From contig NZ_JAICDG010000006.1 of NCBI RefSeq assembly GCF_022751215.1, positions 372,001 to 436,000 on the forward strand: a DNA stretch of 64,000 bases. Reading direction: 5' to 3'. A program made the position numbers and the translations under genes. This DNA comes from Actinomadura terrae. Lineage in GTDB: Bacteria > Actinomycetota > Actinomycetes > Streptosporangiales > Streptosporangiaceae. Shown piece by piece: positions 20,501 through 27,457 of this stretch (its first letter is position 1; each line of letters starts with the position of its first letter). The notes under the pieces were generated by a model. The model searched no databases and was not told the origin of the DNA. It worked only from the letters and a program-made list of their open reading frames with translations.

Positions 20501-20927
20501 CCGGGTCGATCGCCCGGCCGTCCAGCTCGACGTAGAGGTGCGCGGCGACCGAGCCGAGCGACTGGCCCGAGTCGCGCCCGATCCAGTACGCGTGCTGCAT
20601 GAGCGCGAGCGGGAACGGCTCGTCCGGCTCGATGCCCGCGAGGTCGGCGAGGTCGGCGAGGTCGTCGTCCGCGGGCGCGCCGCCCGCCGGGGGGCCCGCG
20701 GCGGGCTCGGCCTGGCCGCGTTCGGTGAGCAGCTCCCACCACTCGGCCAGCGTGGGCCGCTCGGCCAGCTCGGCGAAGCGGACCTCGACGCCGCGGCGGC
20801 GCAGCCGTCCGGTCAACTGCATGAGCCGGATCGAATCCATCCCGAGCTCGATGAGGTTGTCGCCGGGCCCGGCGGGTTCGTCGAGCACCTCGGCCAGCGC
20901 GCTCTCCAGCTCTTCCCAGGTCAGCAC
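17526..20927 (-). CDS. Loading NRPS: aryl carrier - cyclisation - adenylation - carrier (MbtB-like)
   Basis: 1,133 residues. An aryl carrier domain occupies 1-75 (phosphopantetheine Ser in LIELGMDSIRLMQL). A heterocyclisation domain follows (about 110-530), with DMVAADAMS at about 234 matching the Cy motif DxxxxDxxS instead of HHxxxDG. The adenylation domain (about 550-1010) has LFTSGSTGEPKG and NGKVDRKAL, and the carrier domain is near 1055 (FFALGGDSVLATTV). It condenses salicylate with Ser, Thr or Cys and closes an oxazoline or thiazoline. My hand-read code (DLFNLGLIHK) does not settle which; an A domain of the LGGTTETAIHST type is usual next to Cy domains. There is no thioesterase, so the chain passes to the large NRPS. 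GTG 20927 has GAGGGGAG upstream. Confidence 0.92.
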   Translation of the reverse strand: MLTWEELESALAEVLDEPAGPGDNLIELGMDSIRLMQLTGRLRRRGVEVRFAELAERPTLAEWWELLTERGQAEPAAGPPAGGAPADDDLADLADLAGIEPDEPFPLALMQHAYWIGRDSGQSLGSVAAHLYVELDGRAIDPERFEEAVRALVRRHPMLRVAVLDDGTQRVLPERPGPAVTVHDLREVPDPDAELERIRAEMSRQRLPIEEGRVFDARLSLLPRGTARLHLDVDMVAADAMSYRVLLADLAALYAGEALAPIRYGYARYLAEDPRAEARAADRRWWAERLADLPGPPELPVVAEPGDEVERLHHWLSPADKDRLLARAHAAGVTPAMALAAVFAEVVGAWSATPRFLLNLPLFHREPVHPDVDAVVGDFTGSIMLEVDLTAELPFAERARAVQASLHTAGAHSDYSGLEVLRDLSRLRGEQVLAPIVYTSALNLGELFGDGVRERFGEPGWIISQGPQVLLDAQVTEVSGGLLLNWDVRRPAFPDGVAEAMFAAYTAAITRLGASGADWGEPLRVAATPEQLRVRAALNAIPAPPSRTLTEGFFEHARRTPGAPALHWGDGGTLTYGELADRALRVAVDLAARGVRPGDRVSVELPKGPDQAAAVLGILAAGAAYVPIGVGQPAARRERIRAGAAVAASITSGAVPEVEPLAAPVEARPEKVAYVLFTSGSTGEPKGVEVSHGAAMNTIGDLNDRFGLGPGDATLAVSALDFDLSVFDLFAQWSSGGAVVVPDEDERRDAARWAELVRRWSVTVLNCVPSVLEMLLRSGTEPVGSLRLVLLGGDWVGTHLPALLAERAPGARFVALGGTTETAIHSTVQEVAGEVPADWHAVPYGVPLGGVACRVVDEAGRDRPDWVAGELWIGGAGVADGYTGDPDRTADRFVVHEGARWYRTGDLARYRPGGTLEFLGRRDHQVKVRGFRIELGEIEAALRDHPAVTRAVAFLNKGSLAAAVVTGSSAPDREAILARARDLLPPHMVPELLLTPDALPLTANGKVDRKALAALAAAETGDAAHVEPRTPLEQVFARIVAEVLGAERVGADADFFALGGDSVLATTVVARLREALDTTALPVRVLFAERTVARVCRRLTELEDAPGRLEAVASIWLEVEAMTEAEVAARLAR

Positions 20928-20942
20928 GGAACTCCCCTCAAA

Positions 20943-20961
20943 TTAGGTAAGGCTAACCTAA
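20943..20961. promoter_or_regulatory. Iron box overlapping the stop codon of the uptake ATPase
   Basis: TTAGGTAAGGCTAACCTAA, essentially a perfect consensus match, 16 bases before the loading NRPS start. Its right end contains the TAG stop (20958-20960) of the upstream ATPase gene, so the NRPS gene has its own iron-regulated promoter inside the uptake operon. Confidence 0.92.
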
Positions 20962-21767
20962 TTGACGGGATTTTTCGGCGTCAACGCCCGCCGCCGGTCG
21001 ACCGGGACGATCAGCGGCGTGCCGGTCTCCGGGTCGTCGATGACGCGGCACGGCAGCCCGAACACCTCCTCGACGAGCCCGGCCGTGACGATCTCCTCCG
21101 GCGGGCCCTGCGCGCGGATCTCGCCGTCGCGCATCGCGATCAGGTGCGTGGCGTACCGGCAGGCGTGGTTGAGGTCGTGCAGCACCGCGACGAGCGTGCG
21201 CCCCTCCTCGTGCAGGTGCGAGCACAGGTCGAGCACCTCGACCTGGTGCGCGATGTCGAGGTAGGTGGTCGGCTCGTCCAGCAGGAGGATGCCCGTCCGC
21301 TGGGCGAGGACGAGCGCGAGCCAGACGCGCTGGCGCTGGCCGCCGGACAGCTCGTCCACGACGCGGTCGGCGAGGCCCGCGACGCCCACCGCCTCCAGCG
21401 CCTCGCCGACGACGCGCTCGTCGTCGCGCGACCACTGGCGCAGCAGGCCCTGGTAGGGGTAGCGGCCGCGCGCGACGAGGTCGGCGACCGTGATGCCCTC
21501 GGGGGTGGTGGGCGACTGGGGCAGCAGCCCGAGCAGCCGCGCGAGCCGTTTGGGCGGCAGCGCGGAGATCGGCGCGCCGTCCAGGAAGACGGTGCCCTCG
21601 CGGGGGCGCAGCAGCCGCGCCAGTGCGCGCAGCAGCGTCGACTTCCCGCAGGCGTTCGGGCCCACGATGACGGTGAACGACTCGTCGGGGATCTCCACGC
21701 CGAGCCGCTCGGCGACGACGCGCCGGTCGTAGGCGAGCGTGAGGGCGTCGGCGCGGAGCCTCGTCAT
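20958..21767 (-). CDS. Ferric-siderophore ABC transporter ATP-binding protein (FepC/FecE type)
   Basis: A 269-residue ATPase energising the two permeases encoded upstream. It contains Walker A GPNACGKSTLL, the Q-loop in LLPQSPTTPEGI, signature LSGGQRQRVW, Walker B ILLLDEPTTYLDIAHQ and the H-loop AVLHDLNHACRYA. The DEPTTYLD form is characteristic of iron-chelate importers. The ATG at 21767 overlaps the preceding permease stop by 4 nt. The last codon and stop run into the iron box of the loading NRPS gene. Confidence 0.95.
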   Translation of the reverse strand: MTRLRADALTLAYDRRVVAERLGVEIPDESFTVIVGPNACGKSTLLRALARLLRPREGTVFLDGAPISALPPKRLARLLGLLPQSPTTPEGITVADLVARGRYPYQGLLRQWSRDDERVVGEALEAVGVAGLADRVVDELSGGQRQRVWLALVLAQRTGILLLDEPTTYLDIAHQVEVLDLCSHLHEEGRTLVAVLHDLNHACRYATHLIAMRDGEIRAQGPPEEIVTAGLVEEVFGLPCRVIDDPETGTPLIVPVDRRRALTPKNPVN

Positions 21768-22789
21768 GTCGTCCCCTTCCGGGTGGACAGCAGCCACGCC
21801 AGGTAGGCGCCGCCGAGCACGCCGGTGACGACGCCGACGGGCATGGCGACCGGCAGGTGCAGCGAGATCAGGTCGGCGCAGGCCAGCAGCGCGGCGCCGG
21901 TCAGCGCGGCGGGCAGCAGCTGCGCGCCCGCGCGGCGGGTCAGCCGCCGGGCGAGCTGCGGCGCCGCGAGCGCGACGAACGGGACGGGGCCGACGGCGGC
22001 GGTCGCGGCGGCGACCAGCCCGACCCCGAGGACGACGAGCAGCGCGCGGGTCCGCTGGACGGGCACGCCGAGCGCCTGCGCCGCGTCGTCGCCGAGCTCG
22101 CCCATGTTCAGGTGCCCGCCGAGCGCGAGCGCGGCGGGCACGAGCACCGCCAGCGCGATCCCGAGCGGGACGGCCTGCTCCCAGCCGCGCCCGTTCAGGC
22201 TCCCGGTCAGCCAGAACGCGGCCTCGTAGGCCTCGCGCAGCTCGGCGCGGGTGATCAGGTAGGAGTTCAGCGCCTCCAGCATCGCGGCGGCGCCGACGCC
22301 GATCAGCACCAGCCGGACGCCGTGCACGCCGCCGCCCCCGGGGCGGTAGGCCATCAGGTAGACGGCGAGCGCGGTGAGCACGGCGCCCGCGACCGAGCTG
22401 ACCGTGATGGCGACCGCGCCGCCGCCGAACACGAGGATCTGGAGCAGCGCGCCCGTCGCCGAGCCGGTGGTGAACCCGATGAGGTCGGGGCTGCCGAGCG
22501 GGTTGCGCGACATGCTCTGGAAGATCGCGCCGCTCAGCCCGAGCGCGAGCCCGGCGAGCAGGCCGGTGGCGGCGCGGGGCAGCCGCAGCGTCGTGACGAT
22601 GAACTCGGTCGCCCGGTCGCCCTGCCCGAGCAGCGCCCGCACGACGTCGGCGGCGGGGATCGGGAACTCCCCCGAGCCGACGACGAGCACCGCCGCGCCC
22701 GCCGCGACCAGCGCCAGCACCCCGCACACCAGCGCGGAACGCGGCTCCCAGCGCAGCGACAGCCCCCCGGCCCGCAGGGTCCGGCTCAT
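21764..22789 (-). CDS. Ferric-siderophore ABC permease (FecCD family, FepG-like)
   Basis: 341 residues with about 9-10 membrane spans. The FecCD signature region RLPRAATGLLAGLALGLSGAIFQ is followed by RNPLGSPDLIGFTTG, the coupling-helix/BtuC-type motif. A late GPVPFVALAAPQLARRL segment matches the conserved cytoplasmic loop that contacts the ATPase. The ATG at 22789 overlaps the previous permease gene by 4 nt, and its stop overlaps the ATPase start, so the three genes form one tight operon read leftward from the iron box at 23861-23879. Confidence 0.94.
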   Translation of the reverse strand: MSRTLRAGGLSLRWEPRSALVCGVLALVAAGAAVLVVGSGEFPIPAADVVRALLGQGDRATEFIVTTLRLPRAATGLLAGLALGLSGAIFQSMSRNPLGSPDLIGFTTGSATGALLQILVFGGGAVAITVSSVAGAVLTALAVYLMAYRPGGGGVHGVRLVLIGVGAAAMLEALNSYLITRAELREAYEAAFWLTGSLNGRGWEQAVPLGIALAVLVPAALALGGHLNMGELGDDAAQALGVPVQRTRALLVVLGVGLVAAATAAVGPVPFVALAAPQLARRLTRRAGAQLLPAALTGAALLACADLISLHLPVAMPVGVVTGVLGGAYLAWLLSTRKGTT

Positions 22790-23856
22790 AGGTCGCGTGT
22801 CCTTCCTCTGCGGACCATCAGCATGAACAGGGGCGCGCCGAGGAACGCGGTGACGATGCCGGTCTCCAGCTCCCCCGGGGCGACGACGCGTCCGGCGATG
22901 TCGGCGCCGAGCAGCAGGACGGGCGCGAGCAGCAGCGAGTAGGGCAGCACCCAGCGCTGGTCGGGGCCGACGGCCGCGCGGACGATGAACGGGACGGCCA
23001 GGCCGAGGAACGCGATGGGCCCGGCGGCGGCCGTCGCGGACCCGCACAGCAGCACGACCGCGACCGCGCCAAGTGCGCGGGTGCGGCCGGGCCGGGCGCC
23101 GAGGGCGCGTCCGGCGTCCTCGCCGAGGCCGAGCGCGTTCAGCGGGCGGGCCAGCAGCAGCGCCAACACCATGCCCGCGGCGATGAACGGCAGCACCCGG
23201 GGCAGGACGTCCATGCCGCGCCCGCCGAGCGAGCCGACCTGCCAGAACCGGAAGCCGTTGAACGTGCGCGGGCTGAGCAGCATCAGCCCGGCGGTCAACG
23301 CGGTGAACACGGCGTTGACGGCGGCGCCCGCCAGCACCAGCCGCGCCGGGGACGCGCCGCCCCGCCCGCGCGCCCCGACCAGGTACACGAGGGCCGCCGC
23401 GCCCGCCGCACCGGCGAACGCCGCCCACACGTAGACGAGCACCTCGTCCACCCGGAACGCGCTCATGACGGTGACGACCGCGAGCGCGGCGCCGCCGTTC
23501 ACGCCGAGGATGCCCGGCTCGGCGAGCGGGTTGCGGGTGAGCGCCTGCATCACCGCGCCCGCCAGGCCGAGCGCGATCCCGACCGCGACGCCGAGCAGCG
23601 TGCGCGGCAGCCGCAGCTCCCGGACGATCAGCGAGGCCTGCGAGTCGTCGGGCGAGAACAGGCCGGAGACGACCTTTCCGGGCGGGACGTGCTCGGCGCC
23701 GATCGCGAGGCTGGCGGCGACGGTCAGCAGCAGCGCGGCGGCGAGCAGTACCAGCCCGCCCCACCGCAGGACGCGGCGCGGCGCGGCCGCTGGGCCCGCG
23801 CGGCTCCCCGGGCCGCCGGGGCGCAGGACGGGGGTCTTCCGCACGGACGACAGCAC
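22786..23856 (-). CDS. Ferric-siderophore ABC permease (FecCD family, FepD-like)
   Basis: 356 residues; first gene of the uptake operon and partner of the permease downstream. After an Arg/Pro-rich N-terminus it has the FecCD spans, RLPRTLLGVAVGIALGLAGAVMQ, RNPLAEPGILGVNGG and GPIAFLGLAVPFIVR. The GTG at 23856 lies only 4 bases from an iron box, so a downstream GTG (23844) is a possible alternative start. It should be repressed by the iron regulator. Confidence 0.94.
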   Translation of the reverse strand: MLSSVRKTPVLRPGGPGSRAGPAAAPRRVLRWGGLVLLAAALLLTVAASLAIGAEHVPPGKVVSGLFSPDDSQASLIVRELRLPRTLLGVAVGIALGLAGAVMQALTRNPLAEPGILGVNGGAALAVVTVMSAFRVDEVLVYVWAAFAGAAGAAALVYLVGARGRGGASPARLVLAGAAVNAVFTALTAGLMLLSPRTFNGFRFWQVGSLGGRGMDVLPRVLPFIAAGMVLALLLARPLNALGLGEDAGRALGARPGRTRALGAVAVVLLCGSATAAAGPIAFLGLAVPFIVRAAVGPDQRWVLPYSLLLAPVLLLGADIAGRVVAPGELETGIVTAFLGAPLFMLMVRRGRTRDL

Positions 23857-23860
23857 TCGA

Positions 23861-23879
23861 TAAGGGTAGCCTAAGCTAA
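23861..23879. promoter_or_regulatory. Iron box of the uptake operon
   Basis: TAAGGGTAGCCTAAGCTAA, two or three mismatches from consensus, immediately upstream of the first permease gene. Confidence 0.8.
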
Positions 23880-23910
23880 CTCGCCGCTGAAGCCCCTGTC
23901 ACACCCTGTT

Positions 23911-23963
23911 CCAATACGCGCGTATGGTATACAGTCATATTGCTTGCCATACAGACGTATTGG
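23911..23963. promoter_or_regulatory. Paired operator of the TetR regulator
   Basis: Two 17-bp arms, CCAATACGCGCGTATGG (23911-23927) and CCATACAGACGTATTGG (23947-23963), face each other across 19 bases. The first arm contains the perfect palindrome ATACGCGCGTAT, so each arm could bind one dimer. They end 8 bases before the TetR start codon, which fits autorepression of the TetR-ABC operon. Confidence 0.75.
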
Positions 23964-23971
23964 AGGGGATC

Positions 23972-24664
23972 ATGACGACGACCGGCCGGGGCGGGGCCCC
24001 CGCGCCCGAGGACCTGACGGCCCGCGCCCGCATCCGGGACGCGGCGCTCCTCCAGTTCGCCGAGTACGGCGTGAAGGGCGCCACGTTCCGGGGCATCGCC
24101 GAGGCGGCCGGGGTGTCGGTGGGCCTCGTCCAGCACCACTTCGGCTCCAAGGACGCGCTGCGCGAGGCGTGCGACGTGTACGCGCTCGACCTCGTGCGGC
24201 GGCTCGGCGCGCAGTCGACCAGCGATGCGGCGGGCGACCCGGGCTTCCACGAGGCGATGCTGCGGGCCGACCTGCCCGTCCGGCGCTACCTCGCCCGCGC
24301 GCTGGTCGACGGCTCGCCCGCCGCCGCGCAGCTGTTCGACGACCTGGTGGAGATGACCAAGCGCTACCTGGCCGACCCGCCGCCGGGCGTCGCCGCGCCC
24401 ACCACCCGCGACCTGCACGTCTACTCCGCGGCCATGGCCGCGATGTCGGTGGGCCTCGTCGTGCTGCACGAGCACCTGTCCCGGGTGATCGGCACCGACA
24501 CGCTCACCGCCGAGGGGGCGCCGCCGCTGCGGCGCGCGGTGCTGGAGGTGTTCGACGACCGGCTGCTGAGCCGGGAGACCGTCGCCCGCGCACACGCCGG
24601 GCTGGACCTGTACGAGGCGGCCACGGCCGCGAAGGGAGATGACGGTGACGCACGCGACGACTGA
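23972..24664 (+). CDS. TetR-family transcriptional regulator of the adjacent exporter
   Basis: 230 residues. The N-terminal TetR helix-turn-helix reads RIRDAALLQFAEYGVKGATFRGIAEAAGVSV with recognition helix GLVQHHFGSKDAL. The C-terminal ligand domain is not assignable. ATG 23972 with GGAGGGG upstream is preferred over an in-frame ATG at 23924, which would put the operator inside the gene. It overlaps the ABC ATPase gene by 26 nt. This arrangement (regulator + ATPase + permease) usually means ligand-induced self-resistance or efflux. Confidence 0.92.
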   Translation: MTTTGRGGAPAPEDLTARARIRDAALLQFAEYGVKGATFRGIAEAAGVSVGLVQHHFGSKDALREACDVYALDLVRRLGAQSTSDAAGDPGFHEAMLRADLPVRRYLARALVDGSPAAAQLFDDLVEMTKRYLADPPPGVAAPTTRDLHVYSAAMAAMSVGLVVLHEHLSRVIGTDTLTAEGAPPLRRAVLEVFDDRLLSRETVARAHAGLDLYEAATAAKGDDGDARDD

Positions 24665-25601
24665 CGCGGCCTCCGGCGCGACGACCGACGCGATCCAGGC
24701 GGCCGGCCTGGTCAAGACGTTCGGCCCCACACGCGCGCTCGACGGGCTGGACCTCACGGTGCGGACCGGGGAGGTGCACGGGTTCCTCGGGCCGAACGGC
24801 GCAGGAAAGTCCACCACGATCCGCGTCCTGCTCGGCCTCATGCGCGCCGACGCCGGGACCGCGCGGCTCCTCGGCGGCGACCCCTGGCAGGACGCCACCG
24901 CCCTGCACCGCCGCCTCGCCTACGTCCCCGGGGACGTCACGCTGTGGCCGAACCTGACCGGCGGCGAGGTCATCGACCTGCTCGGGCGGCTGCGCGGCGG
25001 GCTCGACGAGGACCGCCGGGAGCTGCTGCTGGAGCGCTTCGAGCTCGACCCGAAGAAGAAGGGCCGCGCCTACTCCAAGGGCAACCGGCAGAAGGTCGCG
25101 CTCGTCGCGGCGTTCGCCTCCGACGCCGAGCTGCTCATCCTGGACGAGCCGACGTCCGGCCTCGACCCGCTCATGGAGGAGATGTTCCGCGCGTCCGTCC
25201 AGGAGGAGCGCGACGCGGGGCGGACGGTGCTGCTGTCCAGCCACATCCTCAGCGAGGTCGAGGCGCTCTGCGACCGGGTCACGATCATCCGCAGGGGCCG
25301 CACCGCCGAGACCGGCACGCTGGACGAGCTGCGGCACCTGACCCGCACCGCCGTCACCGCCGACCTCGCCGCCGACCCCGGCGACCTGGCCGGGCTGCCC
25401 GGCGTCCAGGACCTCGACGTCCGCCCGCTGGACGGGCCGGGCGTGCGGGTCAGCTGCGAGGTCGACACCGACCGGCTCGGGACGCTGCTGGAGCGGCTCA
25501 CCCCGGCGGGCGTGCGGAGCCTCACCAGCCGCCCGCCCACGCTCGAAGAGCTGTTCCTGCGCCACTACCAGGACGACCTCGCCCCCGCGGAGGCGTCATG
25601 A
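24639..25601 (+). CDS. ABC exporter ATP-binding protein (drug/polyketide type)
   Basis: A 320-residue ATPase of the DrrA-like class, partner of the permease that follows. It has Walker A GPNGAGKSTTIRVLLG, the Q-loop region YVPGDVTLWPNLTGGE, Walker B LLILDEPTSGLDPLM and H-loop LLSSHILSEVE. The signature is degenerate, YSKGNRQKVAL in place of LSGGQ, as is common in this class. A short C-terminal DrrA-type domain follows residue 230. ATG 24639 lies inside the TetR gene; GTG 24645, with GGGAG six bases upstream, is an alternative. The stop overlaps the permease start by 4 nt. Confidence 0.93.
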   Translation: MTVTHATTDAASGATTDAIQAAGLVKTFGPTRALDGLDLTVRTGEVHGFLGPNGAGKSTTIRVLLGLMRADAGTARLLGGDPWQDATALHRRLAYVPGDVTLWPNLTGGEVIDLLGRLRGGLDEDRRELLLERFELDPKKKGRAYSKGNRQKVALVAAFASDAELLILDEPTSGLDPLMEEMFRASVQEERDAGRTVLLSSHILSEVEALCDRVTIIRRGRTAETGTLDELRHLTRTAVTADLAADPGDLAGLPGVQDLDVRPLDGPGVRVSCEVDTDRLGTLLERLTPAGVRSLTSRPPTLEELFLRHYQDDLAPAEAS

Positions 25602-27232
25602 CCGCCGTGACCCTCGCGCAGGCGCCAGCCGCCGCGGGCGGCGGGCGGCTCACCGGCACCGGCATGCTGGTGAAGATGTGGCTGCGCCGCGACCGGATCA
25701 TGCTGCCGGCGTGGATCTACGCGCTGACCGCGCTCGTCTCCAGCTCCATGTACAGCTTCAGGACCGGGTACGACGAGCCCGGGGCGCTGGAGAGGTTCGC
25801 GCGCGGCATCAACGACAACCCGTCCACGAAGGCGCTGTACGGGCCGGTGCTCAACGGGCACACCGCCGCCGGGGTCGCCGCCTGGCAGACCGGCGCGACC
25901 GGCGGCGCCCTGGTCGGGCTCATGTGCGTGCTGCTCGTCGTGCGGCACTCGCGCGCCGAGGAGGAGACCGGGCGGCTCGAACTGGTCGGCGCCGGCGTCA
26001 TCGGCCGCCGCGCCCCGCTGACCGCCGCGCTGCTCGTCGCCGCGACGGCCGCCGGGACCCTGGCCGTGCTGGCGGCGGCCGTGATGATCGTGTTCGGGGC
26101 GCCGGCGGCGGGCGCGGCGGCGTTCGGCCTGTCCTGGTTCGGGACGGGGATGGTGTTCGCGGGCGTCGCGGCGGTCACCGCGCAGCTCGCCCAGACGTCC
26201 CGGCTGGCCAACGGGCTGGCGCTCGCCGTCCTCGGGACGAGCTTCCTGGTGCGCGGGCTCGGCGACGTCGGGTCGGCGCACTGGCCGGCGTGGCTGTCGC
26301 CGATCGGCTGGGCCCAGCGGGTGCGGCCCTACGCGGACGAGCAGTGGGCCGCGCTGGCGCTGCCGCTGCTGGCGTTCGCGCTGCTGGCCGCCGCCGCGTA
26401 CGCGCTGGTCGAGCGCCGCGACCTCGGCGCCGGGGTCCTCGCGCCGGGCCTCGGCCCGGCCCGCGCCACGCCGTCGCTGCGCACCCCGCTCGCGCTCGCG
26501 TGGCGGTTGCAGCGCGGCTCCCTGGCGGGCTGGGCGGCCGGGTTCCTGGTGTACGGGCTGGCGATCGGCGGCATCGCCGACGGGGTGAGCGACCTGGTCG
26601 GCGACAGTGACTCCACGCTGAAGAGCCTGCGGGAGCTGGGCCGGCAGGACGGCGTCGTCGACGCGTTCCTGTCCACCGCCATGGGCCTGATGGCGCTGCT
26701 CACCGCCGCCTACGCGGTGCAGGGCGTGCTCAGGCTGCGGGCCGAGGAGTCGGGGCAGCGGCTCGAACCGGTGCTCGCGGCGGCCGTCGGGCGGCTGCGG
26801 TGGGCCCTGTCGCAGCTCGCGGTCACGATCGCGGGCACGGTGGTCATGCTCGCCGCGACCGGGCTCGCCGTCGGGTTCGGGCACGGGCTGCGCTCGGGCG
26901 ACCTCGGCGGCCAGCTCCCCCGCGTGTTCGGCGCCGCGCTCGCGCAGCTCCCGGCGGTGTGGGTCGTCGCGGGGGCGACCGTCCTGCTGTTCGGCGTGCT
27001 GCCGCGGGCCGCGCAGGCGGGATGGGGCGTGCTCGCGGTGTGCCTCATGCTCGGCCAGATGGGGCCGCTGCTGAAGCTCCCCCAGCCCGTCATGGACGTC
27101 TCGCCCTTCACCCACACCCCCAACGTCCCGGGCGGCACGTTCTCGATGCTGCCCCTGATCGCCCTCACCGCCGTGGCGGTGGCGGCCTCGGCGGCCGGGC
27201 TGCTCGCCTTCCGCCGCCGCGATATCGGCTGA
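25598..27232 (+). CDS. ABC exporter permease, large fused type ('polyketide antibiotic exporter')
   Basis: 544 residues with about 12 membrane spans in two homologous halves; each half begins with a WxxxRxxxxxWxxG-like helix (MWLRRDRIMLPAW and WRLQRGSLAGWAAG). This matches the TnrB/COG3559 class that pairs with one ATPase. The ATGA overlap with the ATPase gene shows coupling. The substrate is unknown; export of a toxic metabolite, or of the siderophore made next door, are both possible, but the TetR operator rather than an iron box controls this unit. Confidence 0.9.
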   Translation: MTAVTLAQAPAAAGGGRLTGTGMLVKMWLRRDRIMLPAWIYALTALVSSSMYSFRTGYDEPGALERFARGINDNPSTKALYGPVLNGHTAAGVAAWQTGATGGALVGLMCVLLVVRHSRAEEETGRLELVGAGVIGRRAPLTAALLVAATAAGTLAVLAAAVMIVFGAPAAGAAAFGLSWFGTGMVFAGVAAVTAQLAQTSRLANGLALAVLGTSFLVRGLGDVGSAHWPAWLSPIGWAQRVRPYADEQWAALALPLLAFALLAAAAYALVERRDLGAGVLAPGLGPARATPSLRTPLALAWRLQRGSLAGWAAGFLVYGLAIGGIADGVSDLVGDSDSTLKSLRELGRQDGVVDAFLSTAMGLMALLTAAYAVQGVLRLRAEESGQRLEPVLAAAVGRLRWALSQLAVTIAGTVVMLAATGLAVGFGHGLRSGDLGGQLPRVFGAALAQLPAVWVVAGATVLLFGVLPRAAQAGWGVLAVCLMLGQMGPLLKLPQPVMDVSPFTHTPNVPGGTFSMLPLIALTAVAVAASAAGLLAFRRRDIG

Positions 27233-27268
27233 CAAGATCCTCAGAAAGATCACCATGAAAGGATCTTG
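27233..27268. terminator. Hairpin after the ABC exporter operon
   Basis: A perfect 9-bp inverted repeat, CAAGATCCT / AGGATCTTG, with an 18-nt loop starts at the stop codon and is followed by GCCGCGTTTTCC. It is probably a weak terminator. The rest of 27269-27457 is AT-richer than its surroundings and should hold the kinase promoter. Confidence 0.45.
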
Positions 27269-27457
27269 GCCGCGTTTTCCTTAATCCCGTTGAGCGCCTG
27301 ACTTATATCTAAAAGTGGGCATTAATCAACGCGCCGCTGACCGCAGTCGGTCATCGCACCAGCGGGGACCACGGAACGTCACCGGGGAAAACTGCGGCGG
27401 TGCGAGAATTGCCGCGTTCTGGCTCCCCCCGGCTCGGCAATTCCTAGGAGTCCCGCG

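Noticed and set aside
17853..21806. Plus-strand frame of about 1,300 codons across the loading NRPS and uptake ATPase
   Set aside because: Same compositional artefact; the minus strand has complete domain sets, ribosome sites and an iron box, and the plus frame has none.
24639..27232. TetR-linked ABC exporter as the siderophore exporter
   Set aside because: No iron box controls it and the EntS-like MFS gene at 16233 is a better candidate; a role in siderophore export remains possible but unsupported.
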